Shown here piece after piece: positions 26,547 to 40,153 of a DNA stretch of 64,000 bases (its first letter is position 1; the number at the start of each line of letters is the position of its first letter). A program made the position numbers and the translations under genes. The stretch spans positions 1 through 64,000 of the forward strand of contig NZ_QUZT01000019.1 in the NCBI RefSeq assembly GCF_004682045.1, written 5' to 3'. The stretch is from Pseudomonas nabeulensis (GTDB taxonomy: Bacteria; Pseudomonadota; Gammaproteobacteria; Pseudomonadales; Pseudomonadaceae). Under the pieces are notes generated by a model, which saw only the letters and a list, made by a program, of their open reading frames with translations, was not told the DNA's origin and searched no databases.

Positions 26547-26614
26547 CCGTAAAAAAGGCCAGGCACACCCCTACGACATTGGCCGTTTACGATTGACCAA
26601 AGGAGCTCCAACCG

Positions 26615-27937
26615 GTGAAGAACTCGCTGACGTTCACCCCGTTATTCCTTGCGATTGCAGCAACGATTGCCCCTCTTGCCCACGCGGCAGACACCACCCC
26701 CGCCGACGGTTTCGTCGAAGGCGCCCACCTCAATATCAACGCCCGCAACTACTACATGAACCGCGACCGCCGCGACATTCACACCGATGACAGCAAGGAG
26801 TGGGGCCAGGGCTTCATCGGCATCTTCGAGTCCGGTTATACCCAAGGCACCGTCGGCTTCGGCCTGGATGTGAACGCCATGCTCGGCCTTAAGCTCGATG
26901 GCGGTGGCGGCACCGACGGCTCCAGCATCCTTCCGTACGGCAGCGGTAACGGCAAGGCGCCGGGTTCGTTCTCCACCGCGGGCGGCACCTTGAAAATGCG
27001 TGCGTTCGATACCGAGTTGAAAGCGGGCGACCTGTTCCTCAGCAACCCGGTGATCGCCGGCGGCGCGACGCGCATGCTGCCGCAGACGTTCCGTGGCGTC
27101 AGCCTGACCAACCACAGCTTCGACGGCTGGATGTTCGAAGGTGGCCAGGCCAGTTTCACCAAGCTCTACAACCAGAGCGGCCACAGCCGCATCGGCACCA
27201 GCTACGGTGCGCTACCCGACCACGGCGAGCCACAGCACATGAACTGGGCCGGTGTGTCGTTCAGCGGTATTCCCGGCGTGACCAGCAACCTCTACGCCTC
27301 CGAACTCAAGGACGTGTGGCACCAGTACTACTATGACCTGGACTACACCTACGCGCTGAATGACCTGGTCAGCTTTAACCCGGGCCTGCACTACTACCAC
27401 ACCCAGGACACCGGCCAATCGCGGCTGGGGGCCATCGACAACAACACCTACAGCCTGCATTTCACGGTGGCCATGGGTAACCACAGCGTCACGGCCGCTT
27501 ACCAGCGGGTCAATGGCAACACGCCTTTTGACTACATCGCCCAGGGTGACAGCGTGTACCTGGACAACTCCCAGCAGTACTCGGACTTCAACGGGCCCAA
27601 CGAGCGCTCGTGGAAACTCAAGTACGCCTACGACTTCGCCGGCCTCGGCCTGCCAGGCCTGACCTCGGCGGTGTCGTACATCAGCGGCAAGACCGACCTG
27701 ACCAAGGTCGACCCGAAAAGCCGTGGCTACAGCAACTGGTACAGCGCCGACGGCAAAGACGCCAAGCACTGGGAACGCGATATCGACCTGAAATACGTGG
27801 TGCAGGGCGGCAAGGCCAAGGACCTGGCCGTGCGTCTGCAATGGGCGACCAACCGCGGCAGCAATGGCTACTCGGCGGTGGATCGGGACGTGGATGAATA
27901 CCGCGTGATCGTCGACTACCCGATCAACGTGTTCTGA
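26615..27937 (+). CDS. OprD-family outer membrane porin
   Basis: The GTG at 26615 follows AAAGGAG by 9 bases. The 440-residue precursor has a signal peptide cleaved after AHA at about residue 24, and the mature part shows the OprD pattern: [27 protein letters not shown], alternating beta strands, [19 protein letters not shown], and a C-terminal strand ending [11 protein letters not shown] with terminal Phe. The family makes 18-stranded channels for amino acids, peptides or aromatic acids. Substrate is not evident. A possible attenuator precedes the gene. Confidence 0.93.
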   Translation: MKNSLTFTPLFLAIAATIAPLAHAADTTPADGFVEGAHLNINARNYYMNRDRRDIHTDDSKEWGQGFIGIFESGYTQGTVGFGLDVNAMLGLKLDGGGGTDGSSILPYGSGNGKAPGSFSTAGGTLKMRAFDTELKAGDLFLSNPVIAGGATRMLPQTFRGVSLTNHSFDGWMFEGGQASFTKLYNQSGHSRIGTSYGALPDHGEPQHMNWAGVSFSGIPGVTSNLYASELKDVWHQYYYDLDYTYALNDLVSFNPGLHYYHTQDTGQSRLGAIDNNTYSLHFTVAMGNHSVTAAYQRVNGNTPFDYIAQGDSVYLDNSQQYSDFNGPNERSWKLKYAYDFAGLGLPGLTSAVSYISGKTDLTKVDPKSRGYSNWYSADGKDAKHWERDIDLKYVVQGGKAKDLAVRLQWATNRGSNGYSAVDRDVDEYRVIVDYPINVF

Positions 27938-28011
27938 ACGGGGGCGAGGGGGCACATACAACGGCGCATAACTACTAAGCTAGTGGCATCCTCGACGTAG
28001 AAGAACAGCCG

Positions 28012-29502
28012 ATGAGCCCAAACCTCGCCCATCCCTCCCGCCGCCCGGAACGTTTATTGATTCTGGGCAGTGGCCTCACAGTCTTGCTGATCGTGATCAT
28101 TGTCACGGCCCTGCTGATTCGTGAACACGCCAACACCCTGCAAACCGCCAAGCGCACAGCGAACAACATCACCCAACTGATCGACGCCGATGTGCTGCGC
28201 AATGTCGAACTCTATGACATGAGCGTCAAGGGCCTGATCGCCGCGACCGAGCGCAACGATTTACAGGGCGTCTCGGCCAGCATTCGGCATCTGGTGTTGT
28301 TCGACCGCTCCGCTGCGGCGCCCTACAAGGGCGATATCCTGCTATTGGACGCCAACGGCCAGGTCATCGCCGATTCAGCCCTGCTCACCCCCGCTACCGG
28401 CAACTTCGCCGATCGCGACTACTTTCAAGTGCATCGACAAAATCCGGAGGCCGGGCTGTATATCAGCCGCCCGTTTTTCGCGCGCTGCGTCTGTGAAGAC
28501 CCATGGCGCATTGCATTCAGCCGGCGAGTCTCGGCGGCAGACGGGCGCTTTCAGGGCGTGGCGGTGGCGTCGATGCGTCTGTCTTACTTTCACCAACTGT
28601 TCAGCAGCCTGAATATCGGCAGCAACAGCACCATCAACCTGATCAACCACCAAGGCATCCTGCTGGCGCAACAGCCGTTGCTGGAAGCGGATATGGTCGA
28701 CAAAGACCTGAGCCAACGCCCCAACGTCGCACGCATGCTGCGCGAGCGCGACGGAAGCTTCGAAAGCCTGTCCAGCGTGGATGGACAGGCACGTTTGTAC
28801 AGTTTCTCGAATGTGGGCGACTTGCCGCTGGTCGTCGTCGTGGCGTTGTCCAGTGATGAAATCTTTGCGTCCTGGCGGCGCGCGGCGTGGTTGGTGAGTA
28901 TTGCCACCGGCGTGTTATGCATCGGCCTGCTATGGCTGACCTGGATGCTGTGCATGGAGCTGCGCCGACGCCGGCGTGCCGAGCAGGTGCTGTCAGAACT
29001 GGCAGCCACCGATCCCCTCACCGGGCTCGCCAATCGTCGCGTCCTCGACGAACGCCTGCGCCTGGAGTGGGACCGCGCCCAGCGCTCAGCCGAGCCGCTG
29101 ACGCTGCTGATGATCGACGTCGACCACTTCAAGGCCTTCAACGACCGCCACGGCCATCACGGCGGCGATGAGGCGTTGCGCACCGTGGCCGAGGTGATCG
29201 GCGCAAACATCCGTAGGCCCGCCGACCTGGCGGCGCGTTATGGCGGTGAGGAATTTGCGGTGGTGCTGCCCCATACCGACGCCAAGGGCGCCCTGGTCAT
29301 CGCCGAACATATCCGCAGCGCCGTCGAGCACTTGCCTCGCGTGGCGGGGGATGAGCGGCCGATTACGGTAAGTATTGGCATGAGCACGTGGGACAAGCGC
29401 AGCCGTATGTCGTTGGAGGCCTTGTTGTTGAGTGCGGATCAGGCGTTGTACGAGGCCAAGCATACGGGGCGTAATCGGATTGTGGAGGCCCAACCTCTTT
29501 GA
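28012..29502 (+). CDS. Membrane diguanylate cyclase with Cache-like sensor
   Basis: The 496-residue protein has two membrane segments (about residues 17-38 and 292-314) around a periplasmic domain of about 250 residues that resembles a double Cache fold (FADRDYFQVHRQNPEAGLYISRP). A GGDEF domain follows with GGEEF at residues 411-415, so it should make cyclic di-GMP from two GTP. RPAD five residues before GGEEF is the RxxD inhibitory site, so product inhibition is expected. It stands alone, with a REPIN after it. Confidence 0.93.
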   Translation: MSPNLAHPSRRPERLLILGSGLTVLLIVIIVTALLIREHANTLQTAKRTANNITQLIDADVLRNVELYDMSVKGLIAATERNDLQGVSASIRHLVLFDRSAAAPYKGDILLLDANGQVIADSALLTPATGNFADRDYFQVHRQNPEAGLYISRPFFARCVCEDPWRIAFSRRVSAADGRFQGVAVASMRLSYFHQLFSSLNIGSNSTINLINHQGILLAQQPLLEADMVDKDLSQRPNVARMLRERDGSFESLSSVDGQARLYSFSNVGDLPLVVVVALSSDEIFASWRRAAWLVSIATGVLCIGLLWLTWMLCMELRRRRRAEQVLSELAATDPLTGLANRRVLDERLRLEWDRAQRSAEPLTLLMIDVDHFKAFNDRHGHHGGDEALRTVAEVIGANIRRPADLAARYGGEEFAVVLPHTDAKGALVIAEHIRSAVEHLPRVAGDERPITVSIGMSTWDKRSRMSLEALLLSADQALYEAKHTGRNRIVEAQPL

Positions 29503-29520
29503 ACTGTGAATGAAGCTAAG

Positions 29521-29609
29521 TGTGGGAGGAGGCTTGCCCCCGCTGGCGGTGTATCTGTGACAAATGCATTGACTGGCCCACTGCAATCGGGGGCAAGCCC
29601 CCTCCCACA
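29521..29609. repeat. REPIN, GI-type (diverged)
   Basis: The left arm reads GTGGGAGGAGGCTTGCCCCC, one base away from the canonical form, and the right arm is canonical. The centre keeps the GGCGGTGTATC / GCCCACTGC inner dyad only in part. It lies between the diguanylate cyclase gene and the convergent lpxC gene. Confidence 0.88.
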
Positions 29610-29643
29610 CTGGACCGGTGGTGATTTCAGAAATAGCAGACAT

Positions 29644-29674
29644 AAAAAAAGGCCACCCGAAGGCAGCCTTTTAA
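29644..29674 (-). terminator. Intrinsic terminator of lpxC and the dcw cluster
   Basis: On the minus strand AAAGGCTGCC and GGTGGCCTTT pair (one G-T pair) around a TTCG tetraloop, followed by further T residues. It starts about 25 bp after the lpxC stop and should end transcription of the dcw-lpxC region. Confidence 0.85.
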
Positions 29675-29697
29675 AACTAAAGAAAGAGAGTTGTTAC

Positions 29698-30645
<948 letters not shown>

Positions 30646-30721
30646 TCAACAAAGGCTGGCGATGATAGCAGACCAGACCTTTGCTGAACACCAATCACCT
30701 TCATAGCCCTGATACATTCCA

Positions 30722-31918
30722 TTAATCGGCCTGACGACGCAGGAATGCCGGGATGTCCAGGTAGTCCAGATCATCTTGCGGATTCGGGCTACGGGACGCC
30801 GCAGCACCGGCCTGAGCCTGGTTGCGCATCACGGTCGGACGGTCCAGGTCGCGGTAGTTCACCGACGGCAGTTCCTGGCGCGCAGGTGCTGGAGCAGCAG
30901 CCGCCTGGCTCGCCTGGCTGGTGTGCAGGGTGTTGTCGATGACCTTCACAGGCTTCTCGATTTTTGCACCCAGGCCGGTTGCAACCACGGTCACGTGCAG
31001 TTCATCGCGCATGTCCGGATCAATCACGGTGCCGACTTTGACCATCGCGTGCTCGGAAGCGAAGGCTTCGATGATGCTACCCACGTCGGAGTACTCACCC
31101 AGGGACAGGTCAGGACCGGCGGTGATGTTCACCAGGATGCCGCGTGCACCTTGCAGGTTCACGTCTTCCAGCAGCGGGTTGCGGATGGCCGCTTCGGTGG
31201 CTTCGCGTGCACGGTTCGGACCGCTGGCGCAGCCAGTGCCCATCATCGCCATGCCCATTTCGCTCATCACGGTACGCACGTCGGCAAAGTCGACGTTGAT
31301 CATGCCTGGGCGCTTGATGATGTCGGAGATACCGCGAACGGCACCGGCCAGTACATCGTCAGCCTTGGCGAACGCGGACAGCAGGCTCGCGTCCTTGCCC
31401 AGGATGGTCAGCAGCTTCTCGTTGGGGATGGTGATCAACGAGTCGACGCTTTCAGACAGCAGACGGATGCCTTCGTCGGCGATCTGCATACGCTTGCGAC
31501 CTTCGAACGGGAACGGACGGGTCACGACTGCAACCGTCAGAATGCCCATTTCCTTGGCCACTTCGGCAATGATCGGCGCTGCACCGGTACCGGTACCGCC
31601 GCCCATGCCGGTGGTGATGAACACCATGTTGGTGCCTTGCAGCACTTCGGCGATGCGCTCGCGGTCTTCCAGGGCGGCTTGACGGCCGACTTCCGGGTTG
31701 GCGCCAGCACCAAGGCCCTTGGTCACGGCGGTGCCCAGTTGCAGGATGGTCCGCGCGCCGATGCTTTTCAGCGCCTGGGCATCAGTGTTGGCGCAGATGA
31801 ACTCAACGCCTTCAATGTTGCTCTTGACCATGTGGTTGACAGCGTTGCCGCCGCCACCGCCGACACCGATCACTTTGATGACCGGGCTTGCGGGGATGTT
31901 GTCTACGAGTTCGAACAT
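30722..31918 (-). CDS. ftsZ: Cell division GTPase FtsZ
   Basis: FtsZ polymerises at mid-cell into the Z ring, the scaffold of the divisome. The 398-residue product shows the tubulin signature GGGTGTG at about residues 107-113, GGGGGNAVNHM near the N-terminus and the T7 loop NVDFADV near residue 207, a variable linker rich in Ala and Gln, and the conserved C-terminal peptide LDIPAFLRRQ that binds FtsA and ZipA. It follows ftsA by 65 bp. Confidence 0.99.
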   Translation of the reverse strand: MFELVDNIPASPVIKVIGVGGGGGNAVNHMVKSNIEGVEFICANTDAQALKSIGARTILQLGTAVTKGLGAGANPEVGRQAALEDRERIAEVLQGTNMVFITTGMGGGTGTGAAPIIAEVAKEMGILTVAVVTRPFPFEGRKRMQIADEGIRLLSESVDSLITIPNEKLLTILGKDASLLSAFAKADDVLAGAVRGISDIIKRPGMINVDFADVRTVMSEMGMAMMGTGCASGPNRAREATEAAIRNPLLEDVNLQGARGILVNITAGPDLSLGEYSDVGSIIEAFASEHAMVKVGTVIDPDMRDELHVTVVATGLGAKIEKPVKVIDNTLHTSQASQAAAAPAPARQELPSVNYRDLDRPTVMRNQAQAGAAASRSPNPQDDLDYLDIPAFLRRQAD

Positions 31919-31983
31919 GTTCCCTCTCCTTTCATTTCTCTAGTTTTTTCGCCTACTGCTTCCAGCGGTGTTGCGGTAAATCG

Positions 31984-33246
31984 TTAGAAATTGCCTTGTA
32001 CCCAGCTCTTGATGCGGTCCAGCAACGGTGCTTTTTCTTCGTCATCGTTGCGGTAGCTGTCACGGATGCTGGGGCCAGACAGGGAAATGCCGTCGGTCTG
32101 CTTTTGCAGGCCGTACAACAGCAAGCCCACGCCGGTGGAATAAATCGGGTTGCGGACCACGTCGCCCAGGCCTTTGACGCCATGGGGCACGCCCAGGCGA
32201 ACCGGCATGTGAAAGATTTCCTCGGCCAGCTCGACCGCGCCTTCCATCTTCGAGGTGCCACCAGTCAGCACAATGCCGGCCGGGATCAAATCTTCGTAGC
32301 CGCTGCGGCGCAGTTCAGCCTGGATCAGCGTGAACAGTTCGTCGTAGCGCGGCTCAACCACTTCGGCCAACGCCTGGCGCGACAGTTCGCGCGGTGGACG
32401 GTCGCCCACGCTTGGCACCTTGATGGTCTCGCCGGCACCGGCCAGCTTGGCCAGGGCGCAGGCGTAGCGGATCTTGATTTCTTCGGCGTACTGGGTCGGG
32501 GTACGCAGCGCCATGGCGATGTCGTTGGTCACCTGGTCGCCGGCAATCGGGATCACGGCGGTGTGACGGATCGCACCCTCGGTGAAGATCGCGATGTCAG
32601 TGGTGCCGCCGCCGATGTCCACCAGGCACACGCCCAGTTCTTTTTCGTCGTCGGTCAGTACCGAGTAAGCCGAGGCCAACTGCTCAAGAATGATGTCGTC
32701 GATTTCCAGGCCGCAGCGGCGCACGCATTTTTCAATGTTCTGTGCGGCGTTGACGGCGCAGGTCACCACGTGGACCTTGGCTTCCAGACGTACGCCCGAC
32801 ATGCCCAGGGGCTCGCGAACGCCTTCCTGGTTGTCGATCACGTAGTCCTGCGGCAGGGTGTGTAGCACGCGCTGGTCTGCCGGGATCGCCACGGCCTGGG
32901 CGGCGTCGAGCACGCGCTCAAGGTCGGCGGAGCTGACTTCGCGGTCACGGATCGCCACGATGCCGTGGGAGTTCAGGCTGCGGATATGGTTGCCGGCCAC
33001 GCCGACGAACGCCGAGTGAATCCGGCAACCGGCCATCAGCTGCGCTTCTTCGATAGCGCGCTGGATCGATTGCACGGTGGACTCGATGTTCACCACCACG
33101 CCCTTCTTCAGGCCCCGGGACGGATGCGTGCCAATACCGACGATCTCGATTACGCCGTCTTCACCGACCTCGCCCACCAGCGCCACCACCTTGGAGGTGC
33201 CGATATCGAGACCGACGATCATTTTGCCGCTTTGCACGTTTGCCAT
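31984..33246 (-). CDS. ftsA: Cell division protein FtsA
   Basis: FtsA is an actin-like ATPase that ties FtsZ filaments to the inner membrane. The 420-residue product has the actin-fold phosphate loops VGLDIGTSKVVALVGE and VDIGGGTTDIAIF, the adenosine motif GIVLTGGTSKMEG, and the amphipathic C-terminal membrane helix RIKSWVQGNF. It lies between ftsQ (15 bp gap) and ftsZ. Confidence 0.98.
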   Translation of the reverse strand: MANVQSGKMIVGLDIGTSKVVALVGEVGEDGVIEIVGIGTHPSRGLKKGVVVNIESTVQSIQRAIEEAQLMAGCRIHSAFVGVAGNHIRSLNSHGIVAIRDREVSSADLERVLDAAQAVAIPADQRVLHTLPQDYVIDNQEGVREPLGMSGVRLEAKVHVVTCAVNAAQNIEKCVRRCGLEIDDIILEQLASAYSVLTDDEKELGVCLVDIGGGTTDIAIFTEGAIRHTAVIPIAGDQVTNDIAMALRTPTQYAEEIKIRYACALAKLAGAGETIKVPSVGDRPPRELSRQALAEVVEPRYDELFTLIQAELRRSGYEDLIPAGIVLTGGTSKMEGAVELAEEIFHMPVRLGVPHGVKGLGDVVRNPIYSTGVGLLLYGLQKQTDGISLSGPSIRDSYRNDDEEKAPLLDRIKSWVQGNF

Positions 33247-33261
33247 GGGTCCTGCCTCTTC

Positions 33262-34131
33262 TTAATTCTTCGCGACAGCGGGTTGCGCTGCCGTGGGCGC
33301 AGCCGGTTCACGCCAGCCGACGGCAAGGCCGTTGGCGTAACGCAGGTCGACGCTCGCAATGTTCGTAATCTGTTCTTTCAAGGTCTTGTCGTAGATGGCA
33401 ATGAAGCGGCGCATCTTTTCCACCAAGCGGTCGCGTCCCAGCAACAACTGGATGCCCGGGCCGGAACTGCCTGCCCCGGTTGTCAAAAACCAGCTACCCC
33501 GTTCACGCAGTTCCAGGCGTGCAATGGAGAAGCCCAGTGGCCGCAGCATCTGGCTCAAGGCCTGGTACTGCTGCATCACTTGCTGTTGCGCCCGCTGCGG
33601 CCCGAACAGCTGCGGCAGGTGTTCATAGTTGGCCAGTTCACGCGGGGTGAACGCCTGGCCCTGGTTGTTCAACAGCGCTTCGTCACCCCAACGGGCCACG
33701 GGCAGTTGCTCTTCCAGGCGGATCGTCACCTGGTCCGGCCATACACGGCGGACTTCGGCGTGGGCGATCCACGGCATCTGTTCCAGCTCTGCGCGCATTC
33801 CGGCCAGGTCGATGGTGAAGAAACTCGCCGCCAGGAACGGACCGATGCGCTGCTGTACCGCTTGCTGGCTGATGTAGCTCAAGTCGCCCTGCACGCTGAT
33901 CTTGGTGATCGGCCGGTCGGCATACGGCAACAGACGCTGGGCGCCCTCGTAGGTTCCGAACCCCAACACCACCAACAGCACCGGCCAGAACAGCGCCTTG
34001 AGGAAACCAAAGTTGGCTTTCGGCAGGCGCGCCGACATCGGCTCTTTAGCCACCATCCGGCTGGCACCCCGTGGCACCGGCTTGCGGCCGGGTGCTTGTG
34101 GGGGCTGATGACGAAGCGATGCGCCGTTCAT
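33262..34131 (-). CDS. ftsQ: Cell division protein FtsQ
   Basis: FtsQ is a bitopic membrane protein that links early and late divisome proteins through FtsB and FtsL. The start at 34131 ([12 protein letters not shown]) gives 289 residues and lies 4 bp after the ddlB stop; a longer in-frame start at 34164 would reach into ddlB and is less likely. A basic cytoplasmic tail of about 45 residues precedes one membrane segment (about 48-65). The POTRA domain follows ([19 protein letters not shown]), then the beta domain. Confidence 0.95.
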   Translation of the reverse strand: MNGASLRHQPPQAPGRKPVPRGASRMVAKEPMSARLPKANFGFLKALFWPVLLVVLGFGTYEGAQRLLPYADRPITKISVQGDLSYISQQAVQQRIGPFLAASFFTIDLAGMRAELEQMPWIAHAEVRRVWPDQVTIRLEEQLPVARWGDEALLNNQGQAFTPRELANYEHLPQLFGPQRAQQQVMQQYQALSQMLRPLGFSIARLELRERGSWFLTTGAGSSGPGIQLLLGRDRLVEKMRRFIAIYDKTLKEQITNIASVDLRYANGLAVGWREPAAPTAAQPAVAKN

Positions 34132-34135
34132 GTCC

Positions 34136-36526
<2,391 letters not shown>

Positions 36527-36534
<8 letters not shown>

Positions 36535-37597
36535 GGGCCACCTCCAGGCAGATATCGACCACGGTGCGGGTTGCGTCAGGCTTGGCCAGGCGGCTTGCGG
36601 TGCTCGCCATAGTGTTCAGTCGTTCCGGTTGCATCAAAACCTCGGTCAGGCGTGCGGCCAAATCGGCGGCGCCAGTCGTTCTTTGCGGCAGCAGGAAGGC
36701 AGCGCCCTCCCCGGCCAAATATTCGGCGTTGCGGGTCTGGTGATCGTCGATGGCGTGGGGCAAAGGCACCAGCAAGGACGGCAGACCGGCGGCGGCCAGT
36801 TCACTGACGGTCAGCGCGCCGGAGCGGCAGACCACCAGGTCGGCCCAGCCATAGGCTTGGGCCATGTCTTTGATGAAGGGCTGTACGTTCGCCTCCACAC
36901 CGGCCTCGCGATAACGCGCGGCGGTGACTTCACCGTGGTTTTTGCCAGCCTGATGGAAGACTTCCGGGCGCAATTCCACAGGGAGTTGCGCCAGGGCCTC
37001 CGGCAGCAATTTGTTCAACGGCTCGGAGCCCAGGCTTCCGCCCATGATCAGCAGGTGCGCCTTGCGCCCGGCCAGGGCTTCGCGAGCGATGTCCATAAAC
37101 AGTTCGGTGCGCACCGGGTTGCCGGTGGTGCGCAGTTTGTCCGATGCGCCAAAGGTCTTCGGGAAGGCCTCGCACACCCGTGCAGCCAACGGCACCAACA
37201 GTCGGTTGGCGGTTCCGGCCACGGCGTTCTGTTCGTGCACGATCACCGGTACGCCGGCGAGCTTGGCAGCAACACCACCGGGGCCGGTCACATAACCACC
37301 GAAACCGAGTACACACACCGGCTGCACTTCACGAATCACTTTGCGTGCCTGCCATACCGCCTTGAGCAACACGAACGGCGCCTTGAGCAAGGACAGCTTG
37401 CTCTTGCCACGCAGGCCGGCGACGTTGATCAGGTGCAGCGGCAGGCCGGCATTCGGCACCAGTTCATTTTCGATACCGCGCGGCGTGCCCAACCAGTGCA
37501 CGGTGTAGCCACGGTTCTGGAACTCACGCGCACACGCCAGGGCCGGGAACACATGGCCCCCGGTGCCGCCCGCCATGATCAGCACGTTAGCGCCCAT
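36527..37597 (-). CDS. murG: Undecaprenyldiphospho-muramoylpentapeptide beta-N-acetylglucosaminyltransferase
   Basis: MurG is a peripheral membrane enzyme that turns lipid I into lipid II. Starting at 37597 ([21 protein letters not shown]) the product has 356 residues, the usual size, and overlaps ftsW by 11 bp. The glycine loops GGTGGHVFP and [11 protein letters not shown] and the UDP-GlcNAc-binding region [25 protein letters not shown] are clear. Confidence 0.97.
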
Positions 37598-38804
37598 GGG
37601 ATGGCTCCTCGGCAAAGTCGCTTTCACTGAATTCCATCTCTTCACTGCCCAAATGGGTTCGACTCTCCCACTCGATGCGCAGTAACAAGCCGAGACAGGC
37701 GCAGCAAATCACCAACGAACTGCCGCCGTAGCTGAGGAACGGCAAGGTCAGGCCCTTGGTCGGCAGCAGGCCGACGTTCACACCGATATTGATCAGGAAC
37801 TGGCCGATCCACAGGAACGACAAGCCGTACGCCACGTAAGCGGCGAAATACTGTTTGGCCTTCTCGGCCCACAGGCCGATGTACATGCCGCGCACACACA
37901 CGAACACGAACAGTGCGACGGTGCACAGCGAACCCACCACGCCCAGCTCTTCGGCAAGTACCGAGAACACGAAGTCGGTGTGCGCCTCTGGCAGGTAGAA
38001 CTGCTTCTGCACGCTGTTGCCCAGGCCCACGCCCAGCCACTCGCCACGACCGAAGGCGATCAGCGCCTGGGTCAACTGGTAGCCGGAACCGAACTGGTCG
38101 GACCACGGGTCGGTAAACGTAATCAGACGGGCCATCCGGTAGGGTTGCGCCTGTACCAGAATCGTCACTGCCGCGACCGCCAGCACCACCATCAAGGTGA
38201 AGCGGAACAGGCCCACGCCGCCAAGGAACAGCATCGCCGCCGCCGCCCCCATCATCACGACGGTGGCACCGAAGTCGGGCTCCATCAGCAACAGGCCGGC
38301 CATGGGCAGCAGCACGATGAACGGCTTGAAGAAGCCCATCCAGCTTTCGCGCACTTCCTTCTGACGACGCACCAGGTAACCCGCGAGGTAGATCACCACG
38401 AACACCTTGGCGATTTCCGACGGCTGTACGTTGAACGCACCAAAGCCGATCCAGCGCATCGAACCGTTCACCTCGCGACCGATGCCGGGCACGATCACCA
38501 TGACCAGCAAGCCGAACGCGCCGATCAGCATCAGCCAGCCCAGACGCTGCCAGGTGGCGATGGGAATCATCATGGTGACGATGCACGCGCCGAGGCCCAG
38601 CACCAGGTACACCAAGTGACGGATCATCATGTACAGGGTGTTGCCCGACTGCACGGCAGCCACTTCGGACGACGCTGAGGTGATCATCACCAGGCCCAGG
38701 CCCAGCAACGCCAGGCAACCGGCGAGCATCGGGAAATCCAGGTCGATGCCACGCCCGGTGATGATCGGCGACGGGTACGGCTTGATGATATTTCGAAAAT
38801 TCAT
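37587..38804 (-). CDS. ftsW: Peptidoglycan polymerase FtsW (SEDS family)
   Basis: FtsW is the septal glycosyltransferase that works with FtsI. The start at 38804 (MNFRNIIKPYPSP) gives 405 residues and an ATGA overlap with murD. About ten membrane segments are visible, with the SEDS motifs GAFNVQPSEIAKVF, MEPDFGATVV, GRGEWLGVGLGNS and LLPTKGLTLPFLSYGGSS. Asp in EPDFG corresponds to the essential catalytic residue region of the family. Confidence 0.97.
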   Translation of the reverse strand: MNFRNIIKPYPSPIITGRGIDLDFPMLAGCLALLGLGLVMITSASSEVAAVQSGNTLYMMIRHLVYLVLGLGACIVTMMIPIATWQRLGWLMLIGAFGLLVMVIVPGIGREVNGSMRWIGFGAFNVQPSEIAKVFVVIYLAGYLVRRQKEVRESWMGFFKPFIVLLPMAGLLLMEPDFGATVVMMGAAAAMLFLGGVGLFRFTLMVVLAVAAVTILVQAQPYRMARLITFTDPWSDQFGSGYQLTQALIAFGRGEWLGVGLGNSVQKQFYLPEAHTDFVFSVLAEELGVVGSLCTVALFVFVCVRGMYIGLWAEKAKQYFAAYVAYGLSFLWIGQFLINIGVNVGLLPTKGLTLPFLSYGGSSLVICCACLGLLLRIEWESRTHLGSEEMEFSESDFAEEPSHGR

Positions 38805-40147
38805 GCCAAGGCCTCCACGGCGCGTGCGAACAGCTGGCCGCGCTCTTCGTAGTTCTTGAACATGTCGAAACTGGCGCAGGCTGGCGACAGCAACACCGCA
38901 TCGCCTGGCTGGGCCAAGGCTTTGCACTGGGCGATGGCGTCGTCCAGGGAGCTGGCGCGCACTTGCGGCACCGCATCACCGAGGGCGGCGGCAATCAGGT
39001 CGGAGTCACGGCCCATCAGCACCACGGCGCGGCAATGCTCGGCGGCCGGGCCCTTGAGGTCCTTGAAGTCGGCGCCCTTGCCGTCGCCACCGGCGATCAG
39101 CAGCAGCTTGCCTTCGATGTCGGCACCCAGGCCTTCAATGGCCGCCAGGGCGGCGCCCACATTGGTGGCCTTGGAGTCGTTGTAGTAGCTCACGCCATCG
39201 AGATCGCGCACCCACTGGCAGCGATGCTCAAGGCCGCCGAAGGTGCGCAGGGCCGACAGCATGGCGTCGAATGGCAGGCCGACGGCATGCCCCAGTGCCA
39301 AGGCCGCCAGGGCATTGGACTGGTTATGGGCGCCACGGATTTTCAGCTCGCGCACCGGCATCAGGTTCTGGAATTCGAAGGCCAGGTATTTCTCGCCGTT
39401 CTCTTCGCGAATGCCAAAGGCTTTGAAGTCGGGTTTACTCAGGCCGAAGGTCCAGCATGGCAGGCCCTCGCCCATCAACGGACGGCTCAGGGCATCCTGG
39501 CGGTTGACCACCACTTGCTTGGCGCCACGGAAGATCCGGTGCTTGGCCAGGTGGTAGGCCGGCAGGCCGCTGTAGCGGTCCATGTGGTCTTCACTCACGT
39601 TCAGCACGGTAGCCACTTCGGCACCGAGGTCATGGGTGGTTTCGAGCTGGAAGCTCGAAAGTTCCATCACGTACAGCTCGACGTCGTCGCTGAGCAGGTC
39701 CAGCGCCGGCGTGCCGAGGTTACCGCCCACGGCCACGCGTTTGCCGGCCGCAACCGCCATCTCGCCAACCAGGGTGGTCACGGTGCTTTTCGCGTTGGAA
39801 CCGCTGATGGCCACGATGGGCGCCTGCGCGTTACGCGCGAACAGGTCGATATCGCCGGACAGCTTCACGCCACGCGCCGCAGCGGCTTGCAGGGCCGGTG
39901 TCGCCAGGGCCAGGCCGGGGCTCACGTAGAGCTCATCGGCACGGCACAGAAACTCGACATCCAGCTCGCCACAACGCACTTCCACGTGCGGGTAGTCACG
40001 GCGCAGCGTGACCAGCTCCGGTGGATTTTCCCGCGTATCGGCCACGGCAAACGGCTTGCCCCGGTTCGCCAGGAAGCGAACCAGGGACATGCCGCTCTTG
40101 CCGAGGCCGACAACGATGCGGAAGTGGTCTGAAGCGATCAAGGACAC
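38801..40147 (-). CDS. murD: UDP-N-acetylmuramoylalanine--D-glutamate ligase
   Basis: MurD adds D-glutamate to UDP-MurNAc-L-Ala. The 448-residue product shows VVGLGKSGMSLVRF at the N-terminus, the ATP loop SGSNAKSTVTTL (where many homologues have T in place of A before KS), NVSEDHMDRY, and YNDSKATN. It follows mraY by 6 bp and overlaps ftsW. Confidence 0.97.
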   Translation of the reverse strand: MSLIASDHFRIVVGLGKSGMSLVRFLANRGKPFAVADTRENPPELVTLRRDYPHVEVRCGELDVEFLCRADELYVSPGLALATPALQAAAARGVKLSGDIDLFARNAQAPIVAISGSNAKSTVTTLVGEMAVAAGKRVAVGGNLGTPALDLLSDDVELYVMELSSFQLETTHDLGAEVATVLNVSEDHMDRYSGLPAYHLAKHRIFRGAKQVVVNRQDALSRPLMGEGLPCWTFGLSKPDFKAFGIREENGEKYLAFEFQNLMPVRELKIRGAHNQSNALAALALGHAVGLPFDAMLSALRTFGGLEHRCQWVRDLDGVSYYNDSKATNVGAALAAIEGLGADIEGKLLLIAGGDGKGADFKDLKGPAAEHCRAVVLMGRDSDLIAAALGDAVPQVRASSLDDAIAQCKALAQPGDAVLLSPACASFDMFKNYEERGQLFARAVEALA

Positions 40148-40153
40148 TCGTTT

